From positions 1 to 63,380 of the forward strand of contig BTXY01000004.1 in assembly GCA_036987155.1 (NCBI GenBank): a stretch of 63,380 nt of DNA, read 5' to 3'. Numbering within the stretch: position 1 is the first letter of the stretch; each line of letters starts with the position of its first letter. The notes beneath the pieces were generated by a model. It was not told the DNA's origin. It did no database searches and saw only the letters and a list, made by a program, of their open reading frames with translations. The position numbers and the translations under genes are program-made. This DNA comes from Microsyncoccus archaeolyticus. GTDB taxonomy: Bacteria > Patescibacteriota > Minisyncoccia > Minisyncoccales > Minisyncoccaceae. Below are positions 39,367 through 48,817 of the stretch, one piece after another.

Positions 39367-40764
39367 ATGAAAAAACACATTTTATTAATTCTTTTATTCC
39401 TTTTATCGTTTCAAATAGCTTATGCAGTTGAAAATACTTATCCTCCGATTACTCTTCCAGACGGGACTACTTATGTAATAAACGAAAGTTCAACTTTTGT
39501 TGATTATGTTGCTTATGGTTTTATGATGATTATTGCCATAGGAGCTGTTCTTTTATTATTAACATTGATTTGGGCAGGAGTTAATTTTGTTATGGCCGGA
39601 GGAGACCCAGGGAAAATTTCTATGGCAAAAGAATTAGTAATGAATGGTTTTGTGGGTATACTAATTTTATTGTCTTCTTATTGGATAATAAAAGAAATTA
39701 ATCCAGGGATAATAGACACAGTAAATCCAGAAATAGATGCTTGCTCTATGGGAGGAATTATTTTAACTATTAATGATGGAACAACAACTAAAAAGAAATG
39801 TATAAGTGAATCAACAAAAAAAATGGACATAGAGGGGGACATAACTGAAACATTATGGAAGTACGAGGATGGAGACTTAAAAGAAGCATGGGCTTTTTCA
39901 GGAGAAGATTATACTGGTGGGATAACTAAACTTTTTCAAGACACGGGGTCTCATGTTCCAGCCAGCATAAGTACAGCTACAGCGGTTCCTTCTGGAACAA
40001 AATCAATATATCTTTTAAGAAGATTAAAGGGTTTTTATTTTTACGACAACACTGATTATAGTATTAAAAAATATCCACCATTTTTTGTTTCAGGAAGCAT
40101 TAAAAATATAAGTGAGCAGTATCCTGACCTTGATAATGTGGCATCTTCTTTTAATACAGTAGCTTCTTTTATTAAAACCGTAGAAGGAATCACTTATTAT
40201 GATGAGCCCAAGGCTATAATTTTTGAAGATGCTAATTATTCTGGAAAATGTTCACTTGTTTATTCTTCTAAAAGTACAAGTCTTAATACTCCTTCAGAAT
40301 TGCCAGACAGTAAATACAGTTCTTATATAGGAAATAATAAAATGTCTTCAATTATTGTTTATAATGTAAACACAGAAACAGCAACCGATCCTGATAAAGG
40401 AAGAATCATATTATACAACTCTTTAGGATGTAACAAAGGAGAGTCTGAACAGCATTCAATATGTGAAATTAATATAAGCGATTATTCATCAATAATTTTG
40501 AACATGAGAAACAAGACAGCAAATTTTGGGGACTTCCCTTGTGCTGATTGGGACAAAGATTCTTACATCCAGTCAATAGAAATTCCAGACGGCAAAGGAG
40601 CTATTGTTGTTATGGGAACTAATGGGACCTGCGCTTACTTTGATTCAGGAAGTATAAGTCAAGGGTCTAATTGTATGGGAGATTTAAGGGGAACTGGAGT
40701 GTATGAAGGAGGGTCTATTTTAGGAGTTAGGCCAGAAAAAGTAATAGTAATTCCAACCAATTAA
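39367..40764 (+). CDS. VirB2-like pilin with beta/gamma-crystallin-like domain (paralogue 1)
   Basis: Signal peptide (MKKHILLILLFLLSFQIAYA), then a VirB2/TrbC pilin unit with two membrane segments and GVNFVMAGGDPGKISMAKE between them. The C-terminal 330 residues contain crystallin-type Greek-key motifs: AWAFSGEDYTGG and AIIFEDANYSGKCSL, following the aromatic-x-x-x-x-aromatic-x-G signature. I start at the ATG at 39367; the frame is open upstream but overlaps the previous gene. Length is 465 residues. It ends immediately before the next paralogue (TAA then ATG), so the two are translationally coupled. Confidence 0.85.
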   Translation: MKKHILLILLFLLSFQIAYAVENTYPPITLPDGTTYVINESSTFVDYVAYGFMMIIAIGAVLLLLTLIWAGVNFVMAGGDPGKISMAKELVMNGFVGILILLSSYWIIKEINPGIIDTVNPEIDACSMGGIILTINDGTTTKKKCISESTKKMDIEGDITETLWKYEDGDLKEAWAFSGEDYTGGITKLFQDTGSHVPASISTATAVPSGTKSIYLLRRLKGFYFYDNTDYSIKKYPPFFVSGSIKNISEQYPDLDNVASSFNTVASFIKTVEGITYYDEPKAIIFEDANYSGKCSLVYSSKSTSLNTPSELPDSKYSSYIGNNKMSSIIVYNVNTETATDPDKGRIILYNSLGCNKGESEQHSICEINISDYSSIILNMRNKTANFGDFPCADWDKDSYIQSIEIPDGKGAIVVMGTNGTCAYFDSGSISQGSNCMGDLRGTGVYEGGSILGVRPEKVIVIPTN

Positions 40765-42093
40765 ATGAAAAAGAATGCATACATATTAATTTTTATCTTA
40801 TTATTCTTGTTTCAATTTGTTTATGCTTTGGAGAATACTTATCCAAAGATATTAAGCTATGAAATAACTAATAAATCAGAATTTGTTGATTATGTATCCT
40901 ATGCTTTTGCTTTCCTCATATCAATAAGTAGCGTTATTCTAATTGTTGTTATAATGATGGCTGGAATAGATTTTATTCTAGCTGGAGGAGATATTGGAAA
41001 AGTTTCTCGTGCCAAGAAAAGAATTAAAGATGGTTTTATTGGTTTATTAATAGTTTTATTCTCTTATTTAATTTTAAATACCATAAATCCAGGTATTGTT
41101 ATTGAAAATCCTGACTTAGAAAAATGTGTTGGCGGAGGGGCTGTAATTACAATTGAAAAACCAGACGAAAATCCTAAAAGAATGTGCATTTGGGAAACAA
41201 AGTCAAAATTAATAATAGATGGCACGATTAAAGAAGACTCAACAGAATGGACTTTTGAAAACGGAGACTTAAAAGAAGCATGGGCTTTTTCAGAATATGA
41301 TTTTAAGGGAACAGCAACTTTGCTTTTTCAAGACAACGATGAATACCCTACTCCAGTAGATAAGGATATAAGCGAAGCCTTACACGTTCCTACAAATACA
41401 AAATCAATTGTTATTTTAAGAAAATATCCAGGACTTTATTTATATGATAATAATAATCTTTTGATAAAAGAAAATCCCCCATTTTTTGTAAATCAAACAT
41501 ATAGCGACTTAGGAGACTTTAAAGACAAAGCTTTATCTTATACTTTTGTTCAGGATAAGGATAATATAAATAGTCATTACGAAGCTATTCTTTTTGAAGA
41601 TGTTAATTTTTCTGGGGGATGTACTCTTCTAGAAAGAAGTTACTCTGGAGACATTAGAGGTATAATTCACGAGATGTATTTTAAAGATAAAGAAACATCG
41701 TCGGTTATTTTATATAAAATGGATGAAACTGATAAAGAAAGTAAAATAATATTATACAATAAACCAAATTGTTTAGTTGAAGAATACAACGAAGAAAATG
41801 TTTGTGAAGGTATCGTTACTGATTGGGAAGGAGTTTATGTTATTCCTGGTGGTACATATTGCGGGTCTTTTAATGGTCCAGTCTCTTCTGTTGAGATAAA
41901 GGGCCAGATAGGTTTTGTTGTAAGGTCAACTGATAATTATTGTATGTACTTTGATTTAAGTAAAAACCAAAATAATAACTGTATTAATTTAGAGAACACG
42001 AGAGTTTTTTATGAGTCAGGATATAATCCAGAAACAGGAGAAAGTATACCAATCAGGCCAGATCATTTTATGGTATTTTCAATAAAAAAATAA
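40765..42093 (+). CDS. VirB2-like pilin with beta/gamma-crystallin-like domain (paralogue 2)
   Basis: Same plan as the preceding gene: signal peptide (MKKNAYILIFILLFLFQFVYA), two membrane segments flanking GIDFILAGGDIGKVSRAKK, and an exported region with AWAFSEYDFKGT and AILFEDVNFSGGCTLLE, both crystallin-type motifs. The end (IRPDHFMVFSIKK) matches the ends of the paralogues. Length is 442 residues. It has zero bases between its ATG and the previous stop, and 4 bases to the next gene. Tandem duplication with later divergence is the likely origin. Confidence 0.85.
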   Translation: MKKNAYILIFILLFLFQFVYALENTYPKILSYEITNKSEFVDYVSYAFAFLISISSVILIVVIMMAGIDFILAGGDIGKVSRAKKRIKDGFIGLLIVLFSYLILNTINPGIVIENPDLEKCVGGGAVITIEKPDENPKRMCIWETKSKLIIDGTIKEDSTEWTFENGDLKEAWAFSEYDFKGTATLLFQDNDEYPTPVDKDISEALHVPTNTKSIVILRKYPGLYLYDNNNLLIKENPPFFVNQTYSDLGDFKDKALSYTFVQDKDNINSHYEAILFEDVNFSGGCTLLERSYSGDIRGIIHEMYFKDKETSSVILYKMDETDKESKIILYNKPNCLVEEYNEENVCEGIVTDWEGVYVIPGGTYCGSFNGPVSSVEIKGQIGFVVRSTDNYCMYFDLSKNQNNNCINLENTRVFYESGYNPETGESIPIRPDHFMVFSIKK

Positions 42094-42097
42094 TAAT

Positions 42098-43348
42098 ATG
42101 AAAAAATATTTAATTCTTATATCTTTATTTTTCTTTCAAGTATCCTATGCTTTAGAAGCTGAGTATAAAACATTTGGAGGAAGAACAATATCAGACGGTT
42201 CTAGTTTGGGAGATTATATCGCCTATTATTTCAACTTTGGGTTGGTTTTTGCTGCAGGAGCTGCTGTTTTAATAATGATATTTGCAGGAATTAATTATTT
42301 AATATCAGGAGACAATTTTAGCAAAAGACTCATAGCCAAGAAAATGATATTTAATTCTTTATTTGGCCTTCTTCTTGCATTAGGATCTGTTCTTATTTTA
42401 AACACCATTAATCCTGATAGCGAGACATTTGTTCCAGAGCTTGAATCTGGAAAATATAGCGAAGGCATTAATTTGGTTAATGGTGACAACAAAACATGGG
42501 TTAATGATAACATGAGTAAGGTTACTCAAGAGTATGCTTCAATAGAATGGCTGTCTCCTGCAGAAGATTTGCCTGCTGTTTATGTTTTTAGTGCTCCAGA
42601 CTACACAGGACCTTCTCAAGAAGTAAAAAATGGTTCTTCAGTTTCGATTCCAATAAATGCTTCTATTTGGTTTTTATGGAGCAAGCCAGGATCATATATT
42701 TTGTACAATGGTACTGATTTTTCTAAAGGAGACAAAAACTTACCATTATCTTCTACGCAAGACAAGACTGCTTTAGCTATTGATTTTTTTGACAATTCAG
42801 CAAAATCAATAAAAATTAATCAAGATAAAGATGATGCTAGTATAAGCTATGGAGCAATTCTTTTTTCAGAAGCTCGTTATGAAGGAAGTTGCGTATGGAC
42901 TTTTAGTGATATTTCTAATTTAAGCGAAGACAAAGACCCAGAAAATCACCCAGCAATTGGTTTAGATGAAACTTCTTCAATTAAAAGAATAGTTGGTTCA
43001 AGTACAGGAGCTCAAATAACTATTTTTAATAGAGCTAATTGTCAGTATTTTGATGATGATAAAGGAACCAGAAAGTGTACTATTAATACAATAAAAACAA
43101 ATATAGACATTGCTGAAGAATGCAAAACCCAAGGAGAAAGAGCTGATTTTACTAATGAAGAAGTATTGTCTATTAATTTTGATTCTGATAATGCAGGAGT
43201 TTTGCTTGTGTCAAATAATAATACTTGTCAGTATTTTGAGAAAACAGGACCAAATAAATGTATTAGTTTAATTAAATACGGAAATATATATGATCCAGAT
43301 AATAAAATACTTCCTAAGTATTTAACTTTATTTTCTTTGAATAAATGA
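42098..43348 (+). CDS. VirB2-like pilin with beta/gamma-crystallin-like domain (paralogue 3)
   Basis: Third copy: signal peptide (MKKYLILISLFFFQVSYA), two membrane segments with GINYLISGDNFSKRLIAKK, then VYVFSAPDYTGPS and AILFSEARYEGSCVW as crystallin-type motifs. It is the most divergent and the shortest copy (416 residues). The C-terminus (ILPKYLTLFSLNK) fits the paralogues. Its last 21 bases overlap the end of rsmA on the opposite strand. Crystallin domains often bind Ca2+; whether the key residues for that are kept cannot be judged by eye. Confidence 0.8.
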   Translation: MKKYLILISLFFFQVSYALEAEYKTFGGRTISDGSSLGDYIAYYFNFGLVFAAGAAVLIMIFAGINYLISGDNFSKRLIAKKMIFNSLFGLLLALGSVLILNTINPDSETFVPELESGKYSEGINLVNGDNKTWVNDNMSKVTQEYASIEWLSPAEDLPAVYVFSAPDYTGPSQEVKNGSSVSIPINASIWFLWSKPGSYILYNGTDFSKGDKNLPLSSTQDKTALAIDFFDNSAKSIKINQDKDDASISYGAILFSEARYEGSCVWTFSDISNLSEDKDPENHPAIGLDETSSIKRIVGSSTGAQITIFNRANCQYFDDDKGTRKCTINTIKTNIDIAEECKTQGERADFTNEEVLSINFDSDNAGVLLVSNNNTCQYFEKTGPNKCISLIKYGNIYDPDNKILPKYLTLFSLNK

Positions 43349-44086
43349 ATGCAAATCAATCCAGTCTTTAATGTCTAGTTTTTCTGGTCTAATTTTTAAA
43401 TCTAGTTCCCTATTTGTTAAAAATTCCTCTATTTTTTCTTGTTTTAAATTATTAATTAGGGTTTTTCTTGGATGAGAAAATCCTTTTTTAATTAATTTAA
43501 ATAAAGAATCGTTCTTTTTTCTTTTGTTTAGTGTTATTTTAATAATTGCACTATCAACTTTTGGTTTAGGAAAAAAACAATTTCTTGAAACATAATCAAT
43601 AATTTCTGCTTTAGCATAATATTTAACAGATAATGATAAAAGACTGTTTTCTTCAGAACATATTCTTTTAGCAACTTCTTTTTGGATTAACAAAACAATG
43701 TCCACGGGTTTGTTTTCTAATTCAAGCAATGTTCTAATTAAAAAGGAAGTTAAGTAATAAGGGATATTAGCAACTACTTTATATTTTCCTCTTATATCGC
43801 GTATCTTTATAAGGGCATCTCCTGTTATAACTTTAACGTTTTTAATATCTAGGCTTTTCGCCAGTTTTTCGTCTTTTTCAATTGCAATAACCTTTTTAGC
43901 GTATAAGGCTAATTCTTTGGTTAAAACACCTGTTCCTGGGCCTATTTCTACTACAACATCAGTCTTCTTAATATTAGCTGTTTTTGCAATCTTTCTAACA
44001 ATATTTTCATCTATTAAAAAGTTTTGCCCTAGTGATTTTTTAGGGGTTATGCCCTGTGATTTTATTGTGGAAAATACGCTTGACAT
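43328..44086 (-). CDS. rsmA: 16S rRNA dimethyladenosine methyltransferase
   Basis: Dimethylates two adjacent adenines near the 3' end of 16S rRNA (also called ksgA). Motifs: KSLGQNFLID at the N-terminus, the SAM-binding EIGPGTGVLT, the catalytic NIPYY and KPKVDSAII. Length is 252 residues against about 270 typically. It converges with the last pilin gene (21-base overlap) and is divergent from the M23 gene. A possible TATAAT lies 24 bases before the ATG on the minus strand. Confidence 0.96.
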   Translation of the reverse strand: MSSVFSTIKSQGITPKKSLGQNFLIDENIVRKIAKTANIKKTDVVVEIGPGTGVLTKELALYAKKVIAIEKDEKLAKSLDIKNVKVITGDALIKIRDIRGKYKVVANIPYYLTSFLIRTLLELENKPVDIVLLIQKEVAKRICSEENSLLSLSVKYYAKAEIIDYVSRNCFFPKPKVDSAIIKITLNKRKKNDSLFKLIKKGFSHPRKTLINNLKQEKIEEFLTNRELDLKIRPEKLDIKDWIDLHSFIQRK

Positions 44087-44107
44087 ATATGGTAGAAGTA
44101 TTAAACT
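44080..44107 (+). promoter_or_regulatory. Promoter of the LysM/M23 gene
   Basis: TTGACA (44080-44085), 16-base spacer, TAAACT (44102-44107). The -35 box overlaps the rsmA start codon. About 50 bases of leader precede the chosen start. Confidence 0.5.
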
Positions 44108-44166
44108 AATATTATATACTAATCATTAAATTCAGGCTTATTCTTATCAAAGACACAATCAAAAAC

Positions 44167-45162
44167 TTGATAAATAACCCTAAAGGGCTTGTTTTTTGTT
44201 TGATTATTACTTCTGTGTTTACGTTTATGAAAAGCGACAATAATCCAACAAATTTAAGCCAAGCTAATCTTATCAACATTGATGCTAGTTTGCAACCAAT
44301 AACAAGTATAATAACAGGGGAAAATAATGTTTTAACATCAATTTCATCCCCTCTTTTTATTTCTTCTAACACTTTAGGAGTAATAATGGAAGGAGAAAAA
44401 GACAATTCCATTATTGTTTATACTGTTTCTAAAGGAGAAACAATCAATGGAGTGGCTCAAAAATTTGACATATCAGTTGAAACCATAATGTTAGCTAATG
44501 AGTTAACTTCTTCTAAAATCAAAGAAGGAGACGAACTGGTTATTCTTCCTGTTAATGGATTAATTCATTTGGTGGAAAGAGATGAAACAGTAGAAAAAAT
44601 AGCTAAAAAGTATAGTGCTAATAAAGACGATATCATTGAATTCAATGATTTAGAAGAAAATGGTAACGTGTTTATTGGTGATATAATAGTTGTTCCTAAT
44701 GGAAAGATGCCCAAGACAACTACTCAAAGCGTTGCTACTACAACTCCACAGATAACAATGCCTAATTCTTACTTTATTGCACCGACAACAGGCATAGTTA
44801 CTCAAGGTCCTCATTTTTCACACACTATTAATGGTGTAAAACAATATAATGCTATTGATATTGCTAATTCTTTAGGAACGCCTATAGTTGCTGCTGCAGG
44901 TGGACAAATACAAATAGTTAAAACAATATGGCCTAATGGAAATTATATAACCATTGCTCATCCTAATGGCGTATACACTCTTTACGCTCACCTCAATTCT
45001 TTTGCAGCAGGTATTTATCCAGGAAAACAAGTTTCTCAAGGAGAAGTTATCGGATATATGGGAAGTACCGGAAATTCAACTGGACCACATTTACACTTCC
45101 AGGTTATGGGAGCATATAATCCATTCCTTAAGTACAAAGTAGGATCAAAGATTACTTATTAA
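44167..45162 (+). CDS. LysM and M23-like peptidoglycan-binding protein, probably inactive peptidase
   Basis: A hydrophobic N-terminal segment, two LysM-type repeats (VYTVSKGETINGVAQKFDIS and LIHLVERDETVEKIAKKYS) and a C-terminal M23 (LytM) domain with GTPIVAAAGG, LYAHLNSFA and GPHLHFQV. The first zinc ligand, the His of H-x-x-x-D, is replaced by Tyr in QYNAIDIAN, so hydrolysis of cross-bridges is doubtful; one base change (TAT to CAT) would restore it. The start is uncertain: I use TTG at 44167; the next ATG (44227) would remove the export signal. Length is about 331 residues. Such proteins often activate or guide other wall enzymes. Confidence 0.85.
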   Translation: MINNPKGLVFCLIITSVFTFMKSDNNPTNLSQANLINIDASLQPITSIITGENNVLTSISSPLFISSNTLGVIMEGEKDNSIIVYTVSKGETINGVAQKFDISVETIMLANELTSSKIKEGDELVILPVNGLIHLVERDETVEKIAKKYSANKDDIIEFNDLEENGNVFIGDIIVVPNGKMPKTTTQSVATTTPQITMPNSYFIAPTTGIVTQGPHFSHTINGVKQYNAIDIANSLGTPIVAAAGGQIQIVKTIWPNGNYITIAHPNGVYTLYAHLNSFAAGIYPGKQVSQGEVIGYMGSTGNSTGPHLHFQVMGAYNPFLKYKVGSKITY

Positions 45163-45169
45163 TAAAAAC

Positions 45170-45191
45170 TCCCCTATTCGGGGGATTTTTT
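45170..45191. terminator. Bidirectional terminator between the M23 and DksA-like genes
   Basis: TCCCC (45170-45174) pairs with GGGGA (45181-45185), with T runs on both strands. It lies between two convergent genes and can serve both. Confidence 0.8.
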
Positions 45192-45543
45192 ATTTACATT
45201 CGCCACACATTTTTGCTTCAGGAAATGCTCGCAGTCTTTCTATTGGAATTTCTTTGTTGCATTTTTCGCATTTACCATAAGTATTATCTTCGATTCTTTT
45301 TAATGCTACGTTAACATCTTTTAATTTTGATTCTAATGCTCTTTCTACTGGTAAAAGATTCTCATATTCTTCTACTTCATTTACTTGGTCTTCAATGTTT
45401 TCTCCAGGAGCAATATCAGGATAACGTGTCTCCCAATCATTATCATTTGGATTTTTTTTAGCGAACTGGTTAAGCATTTTTTCTAGTTCTTGCTTTTCAG
45501 CTAAAAGTTGCTCCTTGAATTGTTCTAGTAATTCTTTTTCCAT
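45190..45543 (-). CDS. DksA/TraR-type zinc-finger protein
   Basis: A 117-residue protein with an N-terminal coiled coil (residues 1-35), a central acidic part and a C-terminal zinc finger, CEKCNKEIPIERL...CGEC, with four Cys (C-x2-C-x17-C-x2-C). This is the DksA/TraR family, which inserts into the RNA polymerase secondary channel and changes promoter choice. The acidic residues at the coiled-coil tip that DksA uses cannot be pinned down here. It is last in a long minus-strand series (pnp, coiled-coil protein, this gene). Confidence 0.85.
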   Translation of the reverse strand: MEKELLEQFKEQLLAEKQELEKMLNQFAKKNPNDNDWETRYPDIAPGENIEDQVNEVEEYENLLPVERALESKLKDVNVALKRIEDNTYGKCEKCNKEIPIERLRAFPEAKMCGECK

Positions 45544-45547
45544 ATGT

Positions 45548-46690
45548 TTATTGTAAAATCTTTTCTAGTTTTTTGTTAATTTCATTTAACTCGTCCTTTA
45601 TTTTTTGTCCATTGCTGGTAATTTTTTGATATTCTTCTTTGATTTCTTGTCTTTGCTTGTTTATTTTCTCTAAATTGTCTTCTAGATCCCAACGAGATTT
45701 TTCTAGTTCTTTTCTTTTTTCTTCTATTTTTCTTCTTTCTTCCTCAATCTTTCTTACTTCTTCAGCGTTACCAACAACTAAAGCGTCTCTTTTTTCTAGT
45801 GTTTTTATTTCTTCTTCCGTGTTTCTTTCTTTAATTAAAATATCAGATAATTTTTTATCAGCCTCGTCTTTCTGTCTTGTATTCTCTACCATTTTTTCTT
45901 TAATTTCAAAACCTTTTCTTCCAAGTTTTTCAAGCTCAGTCAACAATTCTTTTTGTTTCTGTCCGAGAATTGTTTTTTCATGATCTTTTCTTAAGACTTC
46001 GAGCTGAATATTTAATTGGTTTTCTTTAGCTACATATTTTTCTAAAGCGAAATCACATTCTTTAAGTTGTAATTTTAAAGACCTGATTTCGTCTTCTTTT
46101 TCGTTCTTTTCATCTTCTATCATGTTTCTTTGTTCTTCTATTTTCCATCTTTCTTGTTCTATTTCTCTTTTTTGTTCTGGAGTTGCGTCCTGTTCTTTTT
46201 CTTCAACCTTCTTTTTTGATTCCTCTATTTCTTTTTTTGTTTGAGCAATTACATCAAGTTTTTTCTTGATACGCTCTATTTCTTTTAAAACAGCATCTTT
46301 TCTATCTTGAAGAGGTTTTTTCTCAATAAATATTTTTTTGAGTTCTTCTTCTAAGTCAAAAGTAAGATAAGATATTTTTCTTAATTTTTCTTCGATAGTT
46401 TCTTCTTTTTCTTCTATTGCTTGTTTAAAGCTAGGAACATCTTCGCTTATAATTTCATCAGACTCTAATTTTAAATCTGGTTCTGGCATTGGCTCGGGCT
46501 CTGGAATTGGTTCTGGTTCTGGGGTAGGAATAACTAGTTCCTCTTCTGGTTTAGGAGGAGTTATTTCTTCTTCTTTTGAAGTAGGAATAGTGATATTGTT
46601 TTCTTCGCTATCATCAAGAGGGGACAATAAATCTTTTTTCATTGTCCTTATTTTTTTCATATTGAGTTTGAAAACATTTTCTTCTTCCAT
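45548..46690 (-). CDS. Coiled-coil protein with Pro/Glu-rich linker
   Basis: A 380-residue protein: a short basic N-terminus, a Pro-Glu-rich segment (residues 45-75, PEPEPIPEPEP) and then an almost continuous, highly charged coiled coil from about residue 90 to the end (LEKSRWDLEDNLEKINKQRQ is representative). No signal peptide or membrane segment. No family recognised. It could be a cytoskeletal or scaffolding protein. It lies between pnp and the DksA-like gene, with gaps of 12 and 4 bases. Confidence 0.8.
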   Translation of the reverse strand: MEEENVFKLNMKKIRTMKKDLLSPLDDSEENNITIPTSKEEEITPPKPEEELVIPTPEPEPIPEPEPMPEPDLKLESDEIISEDVPSFKQAIEEKEETIEEKLRKISYLTFDLEEELKKIFIEKKPLQDRKDAVLKEIERIKKKLDVIAQTKKEIEESKKKVEEKEQDATPEQKREIEQERWKIEEQRNMIEDEKNEKEDEIRSLKLQLKECDFALEKYVAKENQLNIQLEVLRKDHEKTILGQKQKELLTELEKLGRKGFEIKEKMVENTRQKDEADKKLSDILIKERNTEEEIKTLEKRDALVVGNAEEVRKIEEERRKIEEKRKELEKSRWDLEDNLEKINKQRQEIKEEYQKITSNGQKIKDELNEINKKLEKILQ

Positions 46691-46702
46691 GTTTTTATTA
46701 AT

Positions 46703-48817
46703 TTATTTTTTTGCTTCTTTTAACGATAAATTAATTCTTCCTTGTTCGTCAATTGAGATGACCTTAACAGGAATAATGTCCCCTATTTTTACTACATCCC
46801 CTACTTTATTAACTCTTTTTTCTGATAATTGTGAAATATGTACTAATCCTTCTTGTCCTGGAAGTATTTCAACAAATGCTCCAAAATCAAGAATTCTTTT
46901 TACATTGCCTTGGAAAATTTCTCCTACAACGACTTCTCTTGTAATATTCTTAATCCATTCTAAAGCCTTCTTAGCCGAATCTTCTTTTTCTGCAGTAATG
47001 AATATTTCACCGCTGTCTTCTATGTCAATTGAAACATTGCACTCATCTATTATTTCATTAATAACCTTTCCTCCTGGACCAATTACTTCTCCAATCTTTT
47101 CTGGATTAATTTTTATAATATATATTCTTGGAGCATAAGGAGAAAGACTTTTTCTCGGTTCAGGAATAGCTTCTAACATTTTATCAAGAATTTCTAGTCT
47201 AGCTTTTTTTGATTGTTCTAAAGCTTCTATAATTATTTTATCAGTAATCCCTCTTACTTTCAAGTCCATTTGAAGAGCATTAATTCCTTTTGTTGTTCCA
47301 GCTACTTTAAAATCCATATCTCCATAATGATCTTCTTCTCCTTGAACATCAGTTATTATTTTATATTCTTTTTGTTCTGTGCTTTTTTTATCATTCATTT
47401 CCATCATTAATCCCATGGCTATACCAGACACAGGGCTGTTTATTGGAACTCCACCATCCATCAGTGCTAAACAAGCAGCGCAAGTAGATGCCATTGAGCT
47501 TGAACCATTTGAGCATAATACTTCAGAAACAAGTCTTATTGTGTATGGAAAGCTAGCAGCTTCTGGAATAACAGCCTTTAAAGCCTTTTCAGCAAGCATG
47601 CCATGTCCTATTTCCCTTCTCCCCGGACCTCTCATTGCCCCTGTTTCTCCAACACAAGATGGAGGAAAATTGTAATGATGCATAAATCTTTTCTTTCCGT
47701 TTAATTCCATTTCTTCGAGTATCTTTTGATCACCAGGAGAGCCTAAGGTTAAAAACGATAAGACCTTTGTCTGACCTCTTTCAAAAAGACCAGAACCATG
47801 AACTTGATCAAATAAATGAACATTAGCCTCTAATTCTCTTAATTGTTCACTATTTCTTCCATCGATTCTCTTGTTTTCTTTAATTACCATTTCATGGATA
47901 GCTTCTTCTCCTTGTTTTTCAAAAAAAGACAAACCATAAAGAAGGTTTTCTTTTTCTTCGTATTTTTCAGATAAATGTTTTTTTAATTCTTCCTTTATTT
48001 CTTCTAAAGTAGATTCTTTGCTAGATAAACACTTTTTAATTTTGTCTTTTAAAAATTCCTGTATTTCTTTTTCCAATTCTTCATTTTTAACAGGTTCCGA
48101 AAGCTGAGTTTTTTCTTTGCCTACTTTTTTAACAATTTGTTTTTGAAATTCAATAAGTTTTTCTTGTAAATTTTTTGTTCCTTTTATTGCCTCAACTATT
48201 TCTTTTTCTGGGACTTCTTTAAGCTCAGCTTCAATCATGTTAATTAATATTTCTTTTTCTGACTCTGATTTTAAAGCAGAAACAGTTAAATCAAAACCAC
48301 TTTCTTCTCTTTGATTCGAGTTTGAAAAGATAGTAAATTTTCCATCTTTTTTGCTAATCCTTAGTGGGGCTACTGGTCCGTTCCAGGGTATGTCTGAAAT
48401 TGATAAGGCAAGAGAAGCAGCAAACAATGCCAAAACAGAAGGATCATTTTCTTTATCAAAAGAAACACAAGTAGCAATAACCTGAACTTCTCTTTTTAGA
48501 TTATTTGGAAACAAAGGTCTTATTGCTCTGTCGATTAATCTTGAGTTTAATATTGCTTTTTCACTAGGACGACTTTCTCTTTTTAAAAACCTTGAGCCGA
48601 GTATTTTCCCTACAGCATAATATTTTTCTTCGTAAACTACGCTTAAAGGAAAAAAATCGATCCCCTCGATTTCTTTTTTCGACATTACGCAAGTAGCGAT
48701 TATGACAGTGTTATCTAGTTTAACCCAAACAGAACCATTGGTTCTCTCTGCTAAATTGTTAATTTCTACTTCAAGAGTTTTTCCTTCAAGGTCTAATTTG
48801 AATGTTTCTTTTTTCAT
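46703..48817 (-). CDS. pnp: Polyribonucleotide nucleotidyltransferase
   Basis: 3'-5' phosphorolytic exoribonuclease. Two RNase PH domains are seen (the first includes KTNGSVWVKLDNTVIIATCV-like features and PSRPSEKAILNSRLIDRAIRPLFP; the second has RGQTKVLSFLTLGSPGD, HHYNFPPSCVGETG and RREIGHGMLAEKAL), then KH (IIKINPEKIGEVIGPGGKVI) and S1 (VGEIFQGNVKRILDFGAFVEI) domains. Length is 704 residues, normal. It overlaps rpsO by 4 bases; rpsO-pnp is a widely conserved pair and often auto-regulated. Confidence 0.97.
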   Translation of the reverse strand: MKKETFKLDLEGKTLEVEINNLAERTNGSVWVKLDNTVIIATCVMSKKEIEGIDFFPLSVVYEEKYYAVGKILGSRFLKRESRPSEKAILNSRLIDRAIRPLFPNNLKREVQVIATCVSFDKENDPSVLALFAASLALSISDIPWNGPVAPLRISKKDGKFTIFSNSNQREESGFDLTVSALKSESEKEILINMIEAELKEVPEKEIVEAIKGTKNLQEKLIEFQKQIVKKVGKEKTQLSEPVKNEELEKEIQEFLKDKIKKCLSSKESTLEEIKEELKKHLSEKYEEKENLLYGLSFFEKQGEEAIHEMVIKENKRIDGRNSEQLRELEANVHLFDQVHGSGLFERGQTKVLSFLTLGSPGDQKILEEMELNGKKRFMHHYNFPPSCVGETGAMRGPGRREIGHGMLAEKALKAVIPEAASFPYTIRLVSEVLCSNGSSSMASTCAACLALMDGGVPINSPVSGIAMGLMMEMNDKKSTEQKEYKIITDVQGEEDHYGDMDFKVAGTTKGINALQMDLKVRGITDKIIIEALEQSKKARLEILDKMLEAIPEPRKSLSPYAPRIYIIKINPEKIGEVIGPGGKVINEIIDECNVSIDIEDSGEIFITAEKEDSAKKALEWIKNITREVVVGEIFQGNVKRILDFGAFVEILPGQEGLVHISQLSEKRVNKVGDVVKIGDIIPVKVISIDEQGRINLSLKEAKK

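Noticed and set aside
28550..43348. Integrated conjugative element
   Set aside because: No relaxase, coupling protein, integrase, direct repeats or attachment sites were found; the flanks are ordinary housekeeping genes.
44112..44411. 99-codon open frame opposite the LysM/M23 gene
   Set aside because: It is antisense to a well-supported gene, has no ribosome site and matches no family.
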